Of a stretch of DNA of 64,000 nt, positions 18,309 through 27,390 are shown piece after piece. Position numbers and translations under genes: made by a program. Every line of letters starts with the position of its first letter. Position 1 is the stretch's first letter. Below the pieces are notes generated by a model. It was not told where the DNA came from. It did no database searches and was given only the letters and a program-made list of their open reading frames with translations. The stretch is taken from NCBI RefSeq assembly GCF_005116475.1, contig NZ_SWBO01000003.1:1-64000 (forward strand), given 5' to 3'. Source of the stretch: Pedobacter cryotolerans. GTDB lineage: Bacteria > Bacteroidota > Bacteroidia > Sphingobacteriales > Sphingobacteriaceae.

Positions 18309-19439
18309 ATGAAAACTAGATATATATACTTCGTTTTACTTTTTTTATTCAGTTGTACTGCAAAAGAACAAGAAGTTAAAGAAGAACAGCCAATAGTGGT
18401 CGACAATAAAATCACATTTACCGATGCGCAACTTAAATCTGCTGGATTAACTTTTGTTAAGCTCGAAGAGCAAAAAATGGCCAGTGTTTTAAGGTTAAAT
18501 GGCAAAATAGATGTTCCACCTCAAAACATGGTTTCTATAAGCGTGCCAATGGGCGGATATTTAAAAAACACCAAACTTTTGCCCGGAATGCATGTAAATA
18601 AAGGCGAAGTGATTGCTACGATAGAAGATCAACAGTACATTCAATTGCAGCAAGATTACTTGTTAACCAAATCTAAAATCGCTTTTAGCAAATTAGAATA
18701 CGAGCGACAAAAAGAATTAAACCAAAGCAAGGCTACTAGCGATAAGGTTTTTCAGCAAGCAACCGCAGAATACAACAGTTTAACGATTATGCTGAGTTCT
18801 TTGGGCGAAAAGTTAAAGTTAATCGGTAAAAACCCATCAAGCATTTCAGAAAAAAATATCAGTAGAAGCATCAGTATTTATGCACCAATTGATGGCTTTG
18901 TAACCAAGGTGAATGTAAATATTGGCAAATATGTTTCGCCAACAGATGTACTTTTCGAATTGGTTAACCCAACAGATATCCATTTAGCAATTAATGTTTT
19001 TGAGAAAGATTTGGGTAAACTTTTTATCGGGCAAGAAGTGGTTACTTACACCAACAATGATCCAAAAAATAAACATTTGGCAGAAATATTATTAATTGGT
19101 AAAGATTTAGGCGAAGATAGAAGCACCGAAGTACATTGCCATTTCGAAGATTACGACAAAACTTTAATTCCAGGTACGTATATGAATGCGGAAGTACAAA
19201 TTAAGGCTAATAATAGTTTTGTTTTACCAGAAGATGCAGTGGTAAGTTTCGAGAACAAAAATTATGCTTTTGTAAAGAAATCTGCGAAAGAATTTGAAAT
19301 GATATCCGTACAAACTGGTGTGGTAGAAAATGGTTTTATCGAAGTGTTAAACGGCAAGCAGTTAGCCAATCAAACTTTTGTACAAAAAGGGGCATATACG
19401 CTCTTAATGACAATAAAAAATAAGGCAGAAGAGGAATAG
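18309..19439 (+). CDS. CusB/CzcB-type periplasmic adaptor lipoprotein
   Basis: 376 residues. A lipoprotein signal ends in FLFSC (Cys14). The body has the order of a membrane-fusion protein: lipoyl-like halves (VSISVPMGGYLKNTKLLPGM and YAPIDGFVTKVNVNIGKYVS) around a short coiled-coil hairpin (about 100-155), then a beta-barrel domain. It should link the inner-membrane pump to the outer-membrane factor. The ATG at 18309 is chosen since it begins the signal peptide; an upstream in-frame ATG at 18243 would overlap the pump gene by 65 bases. Confidence 0.9.
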   Translation: MKTRYIYFVLLFLFSCTAKEQEVKEEQPIVVDNKITFTDAQLKSAGLTFVKLEEQKMASVLRLNGKIDVPPQNMVSISVPMGGYLKNTKLLPGMHVNKGEVIATIEDQQYIQLQQDYLLTKSKIAFSKLEYERQKELNQSKATSDKVFQQATAEYNSLTIMLSSLGEKLKLIGKNPSSISEKNISRSISIYAPIDGFVTKVNVNIGKYVSPTDVLFELVNPTDIHLAINVFEKDLGKLFIGQEVVTYTNNDPKNKHLAEILLIGKDLGEDRSTEVHCHFEDYDKTLIPGTYMNAEVQIKANNSFVLPEDAVVSFENKNYAFVKKSAKEFEMISVQTGVVENGFIEVLNGKQLANQTFVQKGAYTLLMTIKNKAEEE

Positions 19440-19867
19440 GTTAGAAACGAAAAGTTGGCTTACAAAAAAGAAACTGTATTAGAATTAAAAAATCAAAAAG
19501 TATTAAATTTGGCATTTTCGTCATATTCAGGGGCAATTTATTCCTTAAGAAACAATATAATTGACAATAAATTTAGCTCGTTTTGTCATCCAGAATGCAG
19601 CGAAGGATCTCTATAAGAGTATCAAAATGAGATTCCTTCCCGATAAATCCTATCATGTGGACACAAGTCCGTAAATCCGCCGTCATTCCCGCGTAGGCGG
19701 GAATCGTAAAGCGATGTAAATATCTATTTTTACCGCTCTATTGCATTACGATTGCCAGTCGAGCTGGCAATGACGTAGATATTCAAGTGATTTCAAAGAT
19801 GTGTCCACACGATAGTAGAAATCGGGACAGGCAATGAGAATGAGGTCCGTTAGAAAAGTTGACTTAC
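19440..19867. repeat. Intergenic composite of nested inverted repeats (MITE-like)
   Basis: No gene is seen. TATCATGTGGACACA at 19651-19665 and TGTGTCCACACGATA at 19800-19814 are inverted copies with one mismatch and bound a 164-bp element. Inside, 19681-19712 and 19743-19775 form a second, imperfect inverted pair containing CGTCATTCCC..GGGAATCGTAA and its mirror. Flanking text (TTCCCGAT left, ATCGGGAC right) extends the symmetry. This resembles a non-coding transposable element or a folded repeat. A further sequence at 19577-19645 is related to the repeat at 4.2 kb. Confidence 0.65.
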
Positions 19868-19903
19868 AAAAAAGGCTTTGCATTAAGTTGCAAAGCCTTT
19901 TTT
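19868..19903. terminator. Bidirectional terminator
   Basis: AAAAAAGGCTTTGCA (19868-19882) pairs perfectly over 15 bp with TGCAAAGCCTTTTTT (19889-19903). It lies between the convergent CusB-type gene and the Bax-inhibitor-like gene, with T runs on both strands. Confidence 0.85.
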
Positions 19904-19920
19904 ATAATCTTTAAAGTGTT

Positions 19921-20661
19921 TTATCTTCTACCTCCAAAAACTCTTAAAAGAGATAGAAACAGATTGATAAATGTAATATAAAGCGACAATGCACCCATTA
20001 ATGCAAATTTATTACTGTCTTCGGTAGAAATAGTGTTGCCAGCTTCATCTAAACCTTGTCCTATTCTTTTAATCTCTTGAACTTTATAAGCCGTTAAGGC
20101 GGTAAAAATAGCTATACCAACAAATCCTAAGATATATCCTAAGCTATCACTCTGTAAAAACATGTTAATTAAACTTACAACAACTAAGCCTATTACGCCA
20201 GCCATTAAAATTGGGCCAAACTTACTCAAATCAACATTTGTGGTGTAACCCATTATGGCCATCACTCCAAAAATTACACAAGCTGCAACAAAACAAATCG
20301 CTATAGAAGTTGCTGTATAAATTAGTAATACAAAACTTAGCATTACACCAGTTAAAATAGCGTAAAGTAAAAAGATCCCTATTAAAGCTGTATAAGAAAG
20401 CTTCCGCATGGCACCGCCCATTAAAAAGACAAGGCCTAGAGGAGCAAAAATTGCGATATATCCTAAAATACTAAATCCACCAGTTGGCTTAAGTAAATAC
20501 TGGTCTTTAAAAGCTGGATTGTCATTTAATAAAAATGCTGAAGCAGAAGATAATGCTAAGGCTACAAACATCCACAAAAATACATTACCAAAAAAACGTT
20601 TAGAAACAGCGTTTTCTTGTAAGTAGGTTGGGTTTTGGTACTGATAATTTTGTTCTTCCAT
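19921..20661 (-). CDS. Bax inhibitor-1/YccA-family membrane protein
   Basis: 246 residues with seven hydrophobic helices spread from about residue 25 to 243, the topology of the BI-1/YccA/YbhL family. The segment YTALIGIFLLYAILTGVMLS and the later helix FTALTAYKVQEIKRIG with the conserved polar end are family-typical. Members are inner-membrane proteins thought to leak calcium or protons and to modulate FtsH. It stands 36 bases downstream of the next minus-strand gene (start of coding at 20661, neighbour ending at 20698), so cotranscription with the hypothetical and murQ is possible. Confidence 0.9.
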   Translation of the reverse strand: MEEQNYQYQNPTYLQENAVSKRFFGNVFLWMFVALALSSASAFLLNDNPAFKDQYLLKPTGGFSILGYIAIFAPLGLVFLMGGAMRKLSYTALIGIFLLYAILTGVMLSFVLLIYTATSIAICFVAACVIFGVMAIMGYTTNVDLSKFGPILMAGVIGLVVVSLINMFLQSDSLGYILGFVGIAIFTALTAYKVQEIKRIGQGLDEAGNTISTEDSNKFALMGALSLYITFINLFLSLLRVFGGRR

Positions 20662-20697
20662 TATAAAAAAATATAGGTTTATGTTAAAAATACAATT

Positions 20698-21264
20698 TTA
20701 GTTTAGTCTTTTTGTCAGTAGTTCTTCAACTTTTTTAAAGAACTGGCGTGGCTTAAGTTTACGCCAATGTAAATCGTCTAGCTCGCCACCAAAATTTATG
20801 TAATAATCGATGCTATTGTCTCTAAATTCGCGAATTACGTGTTCATTAAAATTAACGCCAGCTATCCATCCTTCTTCCACATCCTGAAACCATTCTTCGT
20901 AATAGCTGTCATCAGAGGCATGGAAATTCAACACATTTTCACCAATCAGGATAAATTTATTAATTCCTTCATCAACCATGAGCTCTATAATCTCTCTTTT
21001 TAGCATCATAATATCGTTGCTAATGGCATCATTCCATTCACCAATTAATTCTATAATGGCATATTCTTTATCGTAATCAACAAAAATTACTTTGATATAG
21101 AGTGTGTTAGAGCCAAAAGTGTCCCATTGGGGATGGATTAAAAAGTTGTAGAGTTGTTTATCGTAATAAAACTCAGAGTATTCGGTATTAAAAAATGGCG
21201 AGCGATCATCTTCGGCAGCAATGTAATCATCTCTCCATAAGTAAAAAGGCTCTATTTCGTGCAT
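20698..21264 (-). CDS. Conserved hypothetical protein
   Basis: 188 residues, no signal peptide or membrane segment, acidic (many Asp, Glu, Tyr, Trp). The start MHEIEPFYLWRDDYIAAEDD and FYDKQLYNFLIHPQWDTFGS look like a compact soluble domain, with a middle beta-alpha unit (YAIIELIGEWNDAI then KREIIELMVDEGINKFILIG). I do not recognise a function. It lies 59 bases after murQ on the same strand, which suggests but does not prove a shared transcript. Confidence 0.7.
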   Translation of the reverse strand: MHEIEPFYLWRDDYIAAEDDRSPFFNTEYSEFYYDKQLYNFLIHPQWDTFGSNTLYIKVIFVDYDKEYAIIELIGEWNDAISNDIMMLKREIIELMVDEGINKFILIGENVLNFHASDDSYYEEWFQDVEEGWIAGVNFNEHVIREFRDNSIDYYINFGGELDDLHWRKLKPRQFFKKVEELLTKRLN

Positions 21265-21323
21265 AGGTTTGTATTGAGAAATACGTATTGCAATTTTGAT
21301 AACTGTTAACTCAAAACTGCCAA

Positions 21324-22130
21324 CTAACTTTTGGTCGCTTCTACCGCTTTACGCACGCTTCCATATTTGCTTAATAAACCAGCCGCTTCATCATGACCAA
21401 TATTTAATTCGGCCATTACCATCTGCGTACCACGATCTACCAGTTTATGATTAGTTAACTGCATATCTACCATTCTATTGCCTTTAACTTTGCCCATTTT
21501 AATCATCACGGTAGTACTTAGCATGTTTAAAACCAATTTTTGTGCCGTTCCAGATTTCATTCTAGTAGACCCAGTTAAAAACTCTGGTCCTGCTACAACT
21601 TCTACCGGAAAATCAGATTCTGCCACTATAGGGCCACCCTCATTACAAATGATACAACCCGTTAGCACGCCATGTTTACGAGCCGTATTTAAACCGCCAA
21701 CAACATAAGGTGTAGTACCAGAGGCCGCTAAGCCAACTAAACAATCTTTTTCGTTAATATCATACTCCTGCAAATCTAGCCAAGCTTGTTGATCATCATC
21801 TTCAGCAAATTCAACAGCTCTTCTAATGGCAGTATCGCCACCGGCAATTATACCAACAACTTTATCAAAAGGAACACCAAAAGTTGGTGGGCACTCAGAT
21901 GCGTCTACCACACCTAATCGGCCACTCGTACCAGCGCCAATATAAAATAATCGGCCTCCGTTATTCATTCTTTCGGCAACTGCCGAAGCTAATTTTTCAA
22001 TCTGAGGAAGCGCTTTCTCTACTGCTAATGGTACTAATTTATCTTCGTTATTTATTCCAGTTAAAATCTCTATTACCGACATCTGATCGATGTTGTGGTA
22101 TTTGGATTCTTGTTCGGTTATTCTGTTCAT
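21324..22130 (-). CDS. murQ: N-acetylmuramic acid 6-phosphate etherase
   Basis: 268 residues with one SIS sugar-phosphate domain (about 45-215). The segments GGRLFYIGAGTSGRLGVVDA, ASECPPTFG and SGTTPYVVGGL and the LTGSTRMKSGTAQKLVLNML stretch are MurQ signatures. The enzyme cleaves the D-lactate ether of MurNAc-6-P to give GlcNAc-6-P in cell-wall recycling. It is shorter than the roughly 300-residue E. coli enzyme, missing part of the C-terminal helical region, as is common in Bacteroidota. No transporter or kinase gene of the pathway is adjacent. Confidence 0.93.
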   Translation of the reverse strand: MNRITEQESKYHNIDQMSVIEILTGINNEDKLVPLAVEKALPQIEKLASAVAERMNNGGRLFYIGAGTSGRLGVVDASECPPTFGVPFDKVVGIIAGGDTAIRRAVEFAEDDDQQAWLDLQEYDINEKDCLVGLAASGTTPYVVGGLNTARKHGVLTGCIICNEGGPIVAESDFPVEVVAGPEFLTGSTRMKSGTAQKLVLNMLSTTVMIKMGKVKGNRMVDMQLTNHKLVDRGTQMVMAELNIGHDEAAGLLSKYGSVRKAVEATKS

Positions 22131-22366
22131 GGATGTAATTTGTTGTTAAAGTTCGTTATTTTTTCAATTAACAGGAAATAATAAACGTAAATCGATGCAA
22201 TTATAAGCAGTAGCACATTAGGATACAAGTAGTTATTTTAACACATTCTCGAAACTAAAAAAAATGCTTGTTGTTAGACTAAAAGAGTAACGATTACAGT
22301 ATGTTTCTAAAAACAACAATAATATTGAAATTTTTACGAATAAATATCATCATAACCCTTTCATAA

Positions 22367-22398
22367 TTAGGTAAAATCAGGCTTGTTTTATAACTTTG
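22367..22398 (+). promoter_or_regulatory. Promoter of the S41 peptidase gene with very short leader
   Basis: TAACTTTG at 22391-22398 matches TAnnTTTG, with TTAG at 22367-22370 in the -33 position. The predicted transcription start is within about 8 bases of the ATG at 22411, so the mRNA may be nearly leaderless. Confidence 0.45.
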
Positions 22399-22410
22399 TA
22401 AACATCCGTA

Positions 22411-24015
22411 ATGAATAAAAATACACGCTTAAATCTACTTATTGCACTTACCTATTCTGTAACCTTAATAGGCGGTATGTTTTTGGGTTATAAATTTTTA
22501 AAAGATCAAGGCTTTAAAGTAGAACGTGTTGCTCCTTTGGCTGCAGATAATAACGCACAAAAGGTAGAGGATATCATTCATATCATCAACAAAAACTACG
22601 TTGACGATGTTAAAACCGATAGTTTAAAGCATTTACCTATTGATAGTTTACTACATCAGTTAGATCCTCACAGTATTTATTTGCCTGCCACTAAAGCCTC
22701 AGAATTTGCAGAAAATCTTGAGGGCAATTTTGAAGGAATTGGTGTAGAATATTACATCCTTAACGATACACTTTTAGTTACTAATGTTTTAAGAGAAGGC
22801 CCAGCGTTTTTAGCTGGATTAAAACAAGGTGATAAAATTCTTAAGGTAGATTCTACGCATATTAGCGGTAGATCATTGCCACGCTCATCAATGATTGGCA
22901 AGATTAAAGGTAAAAAAGGTACAACAGTACAATTAACCGTTTTACATGCAGGTAATCAGAATGTATTAAACATTAAAAGAGGTAAAGTAGAAGTTAGTAG
23001 TATTGACGTTGCCTACATGCTCAATACAGAAACTGCTTATGTGCGTATTGCAAAATTTGGCGCTAATACCGATAGCGATTTTGTAAATGCCATAAAAGTT
23101 TTAAAAGCCAAAGGCATGAAAAAATTGATTTTGGATTTGCGAGACAATGGCGGTGGTTATGTTACTGCTGCTACAGCTCTAGCTAATCAGTTTTTGGCAG
23201 AAAATAAATTGATTGTTTATACCAAAGGGAAGCATGAGCCTCGTACAGATTATTACGCAACCGGCGGTGGTGAATTTGAGCAAGGTAAATTAGCAGTTTT
23301 AATCAATGAAAATTCGGCTTCGGCAAGTGAAATATTTGCTGGTGCAATACAGGATTTGGATAGAGGAATAATTATTGGCAGAAGATCTTTTGGTAAAGGC
23401 TTAGTGCAAGAGCAATTTGCTTTTGATGATGGTTCTGCATTAAACTTAACTATTGCCAGGTATTATACTCCATTAGGCAGAAGTATTCAAAAATCTTATA
23501 AAAATGGCTATGCTGCTTACCAGCATGAAATTGAAGATAGATTAACTGTTGGTGAGCTCACTGCATCACAAATAAAAAAGAAAGATAGCGTTAAAAAACC
23601 AGCTGCTTTTGTTACGCAAAGCGGAAAGAAAGTTTACGCTGGTGGCGGAATACAGCCAGATGTTTATGTAAAATTAGATACTGCTGGCTATAACAAATTT
23701 TACATCGCCTTAGCAGAAAAAAAGGTACTGGTAGATTTTGTTTTTGATGTTTTGGCCGATCGTTATACACCAAGTTATTTAGCACAAAACATTAATAATT
23801 TTACGTTGAACGATACAGATTATAAAGATTTGTTAAAATACATTCAAGCAAAAAAAATTGTTATCGATTACAAACAGTTAATTGCTGCCCGACCAATTAT
23901 TTACAATGACATTAAGGTAATGTTATGTAAATACCATTTAGGCGATGCTGGTTATTATAAAGCGCATAATCTTACCGACAATGTGGTGAAAGAAGCGTTG
24001 GCAAAGTTGCAGTAA
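22411..24015 (+). CDS. S41-family C-terminal processing peptidase
   Basis: 534 residues. One N-terminal membrane anchor (about 9-30) places the protein in the periplasm. A PDZ domain spans about 95-190 (LEGNFEGIGVEYYI, GLKQGDKILKVDS). The peptidase core has DLRDNGGG (242-249) and NENSASASEIF; by the 25-residue spacing seen in E. coli Prc, Ser304 and Lys329 (SFGKG) form the catalytic dyad. A C-terminal extension of about 150 residues follows, as in Bacteroidota members. It processes or degrades periplasmic proteins from the C-terminus. Confidence 0.92.
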   Translation: MNKNTRLNLLIALTYSVTLIGGMFLGYKFLKDQGFKVERVAPLAADNNAQKVEDIIHIINKNYVDDVKTDSLKHLPIDSLLHQLDPHSIYLPATKASEFAENLEGNFEGIGVEYYILNDTLLVTNVLREGPAFLAGLKQGDKILKVDSTHISGRSLPRSSMIGKIKGKKGTTVQLTVLHAGNQNVLNIKRGKVEVSSIDVAYMLNTETAYVRIAKFGANTDSDFVNAIKVLKAKGMKKLILDLRDNGGGYVTAATALANQFLAENKLIVYTKGKHEPRTDYYATGGGEFEQGKLAVLINENSASASEIFAGAIQDLDRGIIIGRRSFGKGLVQEQFAFDDGSALNLTIARYYTPLGRSIQKSYKNGYAAYQHEIEDRLTVGELTASQIKKKDSVKKPAAFVTQSGKKVYAGGGIQPDVYVKLDTAGYNKFYIALAEKKVLVDFVFDVLADRYTPSYLAQNINNFTLNDTDYKDLLKYIQAKKIVIDYKQLIAARPIIYNDIKVMLCKYHLGDAGYYKAHNLTDNVVKEALAKLQ

Positions 24016-24161
24016 TACTGCTAAAACCCTAACATTTTGGCTCTAAAAATTAATGTAACTTATTGAAGTTGCGTTAATCGCTAAGCTTTTATAAACCAAA
24101 AATTTTAGTGGTAATAATTCCTTAAAACACCTAAGAAATCTTAAAATATTAAACTTCAATT

Positions 24162-24632
24162 ATGAATTTTATTGTTGAGAACGAAAAAATAAAAATCCAA
24201 TATGTTCCAGGAAATGGCGCTTGGACTTACCACTTGATTATACCAAATACTAAAAATATAAAAGGAAAATGGGGAGATTTAAAAATATCCGGAACGATTG
24301 ATACTTACGAAGTGAAAAATAAAAATTTAGCTCCACTAAAAAATTCAGATAAAAAAATGGCCTTGAATGCTGAAATAAGAAATTTTATTGGAAAAAGTGG
24401 TGGAGAATTTGTAAATGTTACGCTTTATCTTGAAAATCAAAATATCGAAATCCAGAATGAAAATGAAATGATTTTTGAGTGTTTTAAAGATGCATCAGTT
24501 TTAAATATTTTTGAAAAGCTTAAAATTGACGAACAAAATGAAATACTTCACAACATAAATTCAAGTGCTACGGAAAATCAAAAAGTAGATCGAATTTTAA
24601 AATTTATCACAAAACTTGAGCAATTAAACTAA
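24162..24632 (+). CDS. DUF1905/YdeI-type protein
   Basis: 156 residues. The first part (about 10-90) has the DUF1905 small-barrel pattern (WTYHLIIPNTKNIKGKWGDLKISGTID, then ALNAEIRNFIGKSGGEFVNV), and the last 50 residues are helical like the YdeI/OmpD-associated segment (FEKLKIDEQNEILHNI, TENQKVDRILKFI). Proteins of this family are widespread but biochemically uncharacterised. It is a single gene between the protease and photolyase genes. Confidence 0.75.
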   Translation: MNFIVENEKIKIQYVPGNGAWTYHLIIPNTKNIKGKWGDLKISGTIDTYEVKNKNLAPLKNSDKKMALNAEIRNFIGKSGGEFVNVTLYLENQNIEIQNENEMIFECFKDASVLNIFEKLKIDEQNEILHNINSSATENQKVDRILKFITKLEQLN

Positions 24633-24760
24633 CACGATACTTGCCAAAATAATCTCAGCTAAATTTCTCCATTAAACATTAACTTTTTACCACAAATCCA
24701 CTACCACTCAAACCTCAAAAAAACTTATTTCGTAAGTATGTAAAAAGTATCTCACAAACC

Positions 24761-25849
24761 ATGACATTCCCCCCATCCTACGCTCAAATATTAGCAAGAA
24801 TTGAGCAAATTGAGCCAAAAAAATATGCTGCCAGCAGAAATTTTATTGATGGTGCTGTTACATATTTATCTCCTTATATCTCCAGAGGTGTAATTAGCAC
24901 TAAACAGGTTTACGATGCGGTTATTGCTAAAGGATTTGAGCCGAATCAAATTGAAAAATTTATACAAGAATTAGCTTGGCGAGATTATTGGCAACAAATC
25001 TGGATAGCCAAAGGAGATGCCATCGATGAAGATTTAATTAAACCTCAGCCAAACGCAGAGCGAAAAGGAATTGCGACAAGTTTAAATCAAGCCGAAACTG
25101 GAATTAATGCCATTGATCAAAGAGTTAAAACCTTATATCAAACCGGTTATATGCACAATCACATCCGTATGTATGTAGCTTCAATTGCTTGCAATATGGC
25201 TAACTGCCATTGGCAGTTACCAGCTAAATGGATGTATTATCATTTATTTGATGGCGATTGGGCATCAAATGCGTTAAGCTGGCAATGGGTTTGCGGTGCC
25301 AATAGTCACAAATTGTATTATGCCAATCAAGAAAATATAAACAAGTACTGCCATACTTCACAAAGTGATACTTTTTTAGATATTCCGTACGAGCGTTTTA
25401 ATGATTTACCAATTCCATTGGTTATACAACAAACCGAGCAACTCAATTTATCAACTCCGTTACCACAAACCGATATACCAAAAATTGTAAAAGATAAGCC
25501 CACTTTAATTTATAATTTCTACAACCTCGATCCTCAATGGTATAACGATATTGATGCGAATAGAGTTTTACTTTTAGAACCATCTGTATTTCAAAAATAT
25601 CCAGTTTCTGAAAAAGTATTAAATTTCTGTATTGAATTAGCCAAGACAAACTTGCCGAGCATTCAAGTTTATGTGGCAGAATTTACTGAGCTCGAAAAAT
25701 TAGCTGGTGAAATCATTTACAAAGAACATCCACTAAATAAATATAAAGGTAAACAAGAACCGAGAACTTGGCTCACGGCAGTTACAGGTTATTATCCTTC
25801 ATTTTTTGCATTTTATAAAAAAGCGAGGAAAGAATTAATTCCAAAATAA
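24761..25849 (+). CDS. Photolyase/cryptochrome-related protein with the FAD domain first
   Basis: 362 residues. Residues about 20-195 match the C-terminal FAD-binding domain of DNA photolyases: FIQELAWRDYWQQIW, QTGYMHNHIRMYVAS, and LFDGDWASNALSWQWVCG. The usual N-terminal antenna-binding alpha/beta domain is absent from the front. Instead the C-terminal part (about 246-345, PTLIYNFYNLD, RVLLLEPSVFQKYP, QVYVAEFTELEKLAG) looks like such an alpha/beta domain, as if the order were swapped. It may repair DNA in light or act as a blue-light sensor; the activity cannot be assigned. The neighbouring photolyase gene starts 60 bases on. Confidence 0.8.
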   Translation: MTFPPSYAQILARIEQIEPKKYAASRNFIDGAVTYLSPYISRGVISTKQVYDAVIAKGFEPNQIEKFIQELAWRDYWQQIWIAKGDAIDEDLIKPQPNAERKGIATSLNQAETGINAIDQRVKTLYQTGYMHNHIRMYVASIACNMANCHWQLPAKWMYYHLFDGDWASNALSWQWVCGANSHKLYYANQENINKYCHTSQSDTFLDIPYERFNDLPIPLVIQQTEQLNLSTPLPQTDIPKIVKDKPTLIYNFYNLDPQWYNDIDANRVLLLEPSVFQKYPVSEKVLNFCIELAKTNLPSIQVYVAEFTELEKLAGEIIYKEHPLNKYKGKQEPRTWLTAVTGYYPSFFAFYKKARKELIPK

Positions 25850-25908
25850 AATCCATTTAGCCTTTCCCTGCGTTTAAAATTGTTTATGTATTCTAAATAT
25901 TTCTTCAA

Positions 25909-27390
25909 ATGAGTAGTGTCAACTTTATATTTCCACATCAATTATTTAAAAATAACGAGCTTTTTGATTTTGATGGCGAGTACTATCTTATTGAAGAAAA
26001 TCTATTTTTTATGCAATACAATTTTCATCAGCAAAAAATAGGTTTCCATAGAGCAACCATGAAATGTTATGAGCATTATTTGCGAACCAAAGGATTTAAG
26101 GTTAATTACATTGAGGCCAATGAGCAAAATGCGGATGTAAGGCAATTGATTTCATCTTTGGTGACACAAAAAGTTTCGCAAATCAACATTATTGATCCCG
26201 TTGATGACTGGTTGTTGAGCAGAGTTAAATCGGCAGCTGCCAAATCGAATATCAAATTGCAGCTATTAGATTCGCCGATGTATTTAAACACAGAAGGAGA
26301 TATAGCGAAATTCTTTAACCCAGATAAAAAAACCTATTTTCAGACTGCTTTTTACAAACAGCAACGCATAGCGAAGAAAATTTTAGTGCAAGGTTTGGAT
26401 GAACCTATGGGTGGAAAATGGAGTTTTGATGAAGAAAACCGAAAAAAATTTCCGAAAGGTAAAACAGTTGTTAAATTAAATTTACCACAACCCAACGAGC
26501 ACATTATCGAAGCCATAAGCTACACCAAATCTCATTTTGGCAAGAATGTTGGTCTGTTAAATGATAATTTCTTTTATCCCACAGATTTTGAAACTAGCGA
26601 AAAATGGCTTGAAGATTTTTTGCAGAATCGTTTTGCAGAATTTGGTGATTATGAAGATGCCATTGTAAAAAGCGAAATGCTCTTAAACCATAGTTTACTT
26701 ACGCCAATGCTCAATGTGGGTTTACTCACGCCTCACCAAGTAATCAATGCCGCTTTAACTTATGCTGGCAAACACCAAACTCCAATTAATTCTGTAGAAG
26801 GTTTCATCCGACAAATTATTGGCTGGAGAGAGTTTATTAGAGGTGTTTACATCTCCCAAGGCACACAAGAAAGAACAAAAAACTTCTGGCGTTTTACCAG
26901 AAAACTACCTCAATCATTTTATGATGGAAGTACCGGAATTATACCAGTTGATGAGACGATTAAAAAGGTGTTAAAAACTGGTTATTGCCACCATATAGAA
27001 CGATTAATGGTTCTGGGCAATTTTATGCTGCTTTGCGAAATACACCCTGATGATGTTTACCAATGGTTTATGGAATTGTTTATAGATGCCTACGATTGGG
27101 TAATGGTGCCCAATGTTTATGGCATGAGCCAATTTGCAGATGGCGGAATTTTAGCCACTAAACCTTACATCAGCGGCAGCAATTATTTAATGAAAATGAG
27201 CGATTACCCAAAAGGTAAATGGCAAGAAGTTTGGGATGCCTTATTCTGGCGATTTATGGATAAACAACGTAATTTCTTCTTAAAAAACCCTCGTTTAGGT
27301 ATGCTCATTAGAACATACGACAAATGGCCAGAAGAGAAAAAAGCAAATGTTCACCAAATTGCTGAAGCGTTTTTAGCTGGTTTGAAATAA
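25909..27390 (+). CDS. FeS-BCP/PhrB-like (6-4) photolyase family, apparently without the Fe-S cysteines
   Basis: 493 residues. The N-terminal alpha/beta antenna-like domain covers about 1-130 (SSVNFIFPHQLFKNN), followed by the helical FAD domain. Motifs of the PhrB/CryB branch are clear: QIIGWREFIRGVY, GYCHHIERLMVLGNF, DAYDWVMVPNVYGMSQFADG, and ATKPYISGSNYL. In PhrB the next segment carries a CxxC plus a third Cys that bind a 4Fe-4S cluster; here it reads KMSDYPKGKWQEVWDALFW, with no Cys. The family repairs (6-4) photoproducts. Together with the upstream gene it forms a two-gene light-related unit. Confidence 0.85.
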   Translation: MSSVNFIFPHQLFKNNELFDFDGEYYLIEENLFFMQYNFHQQKIGFHRATMKCYEHYLRTKGFKVNYIEANEQNADVRQLISSLVTQKVSQINIIDPVDDWLLSRVKSAAAKSNIKLQLLDSPMYLNTEGDIAKFFNPDKKTYFQTAFYKQQRIAKKILVQGLDEPMGGKWSFDEENRKKFPKGKTVVKLNLPQPNEHIIEAISYTKSHFGKNVGLLNDNFFYPTDFETSEKWLEDFLQNRFAEFGDYEDAIVKSEMLLNHSLLTPMLNVGLLTPHQVINAALTYAGKHQTPINSVEGFIRQIIGWREFIRGVYISQGTQERTKNFWRFTRKLPQSFYDGSTGIIPVDETIKKVLKTGYCHHIERLMVLGNFMLLCEIHPDDVYQWFMELFIDAYDWVMVPNVYGMSQFADGGILATKPYISGSNYLMKMSDYPKGKWQEVWDALFWRFMDKQRNFFLKNPRLGMLIRTYDKWPEEKKANVHQIAEAFLAGLK

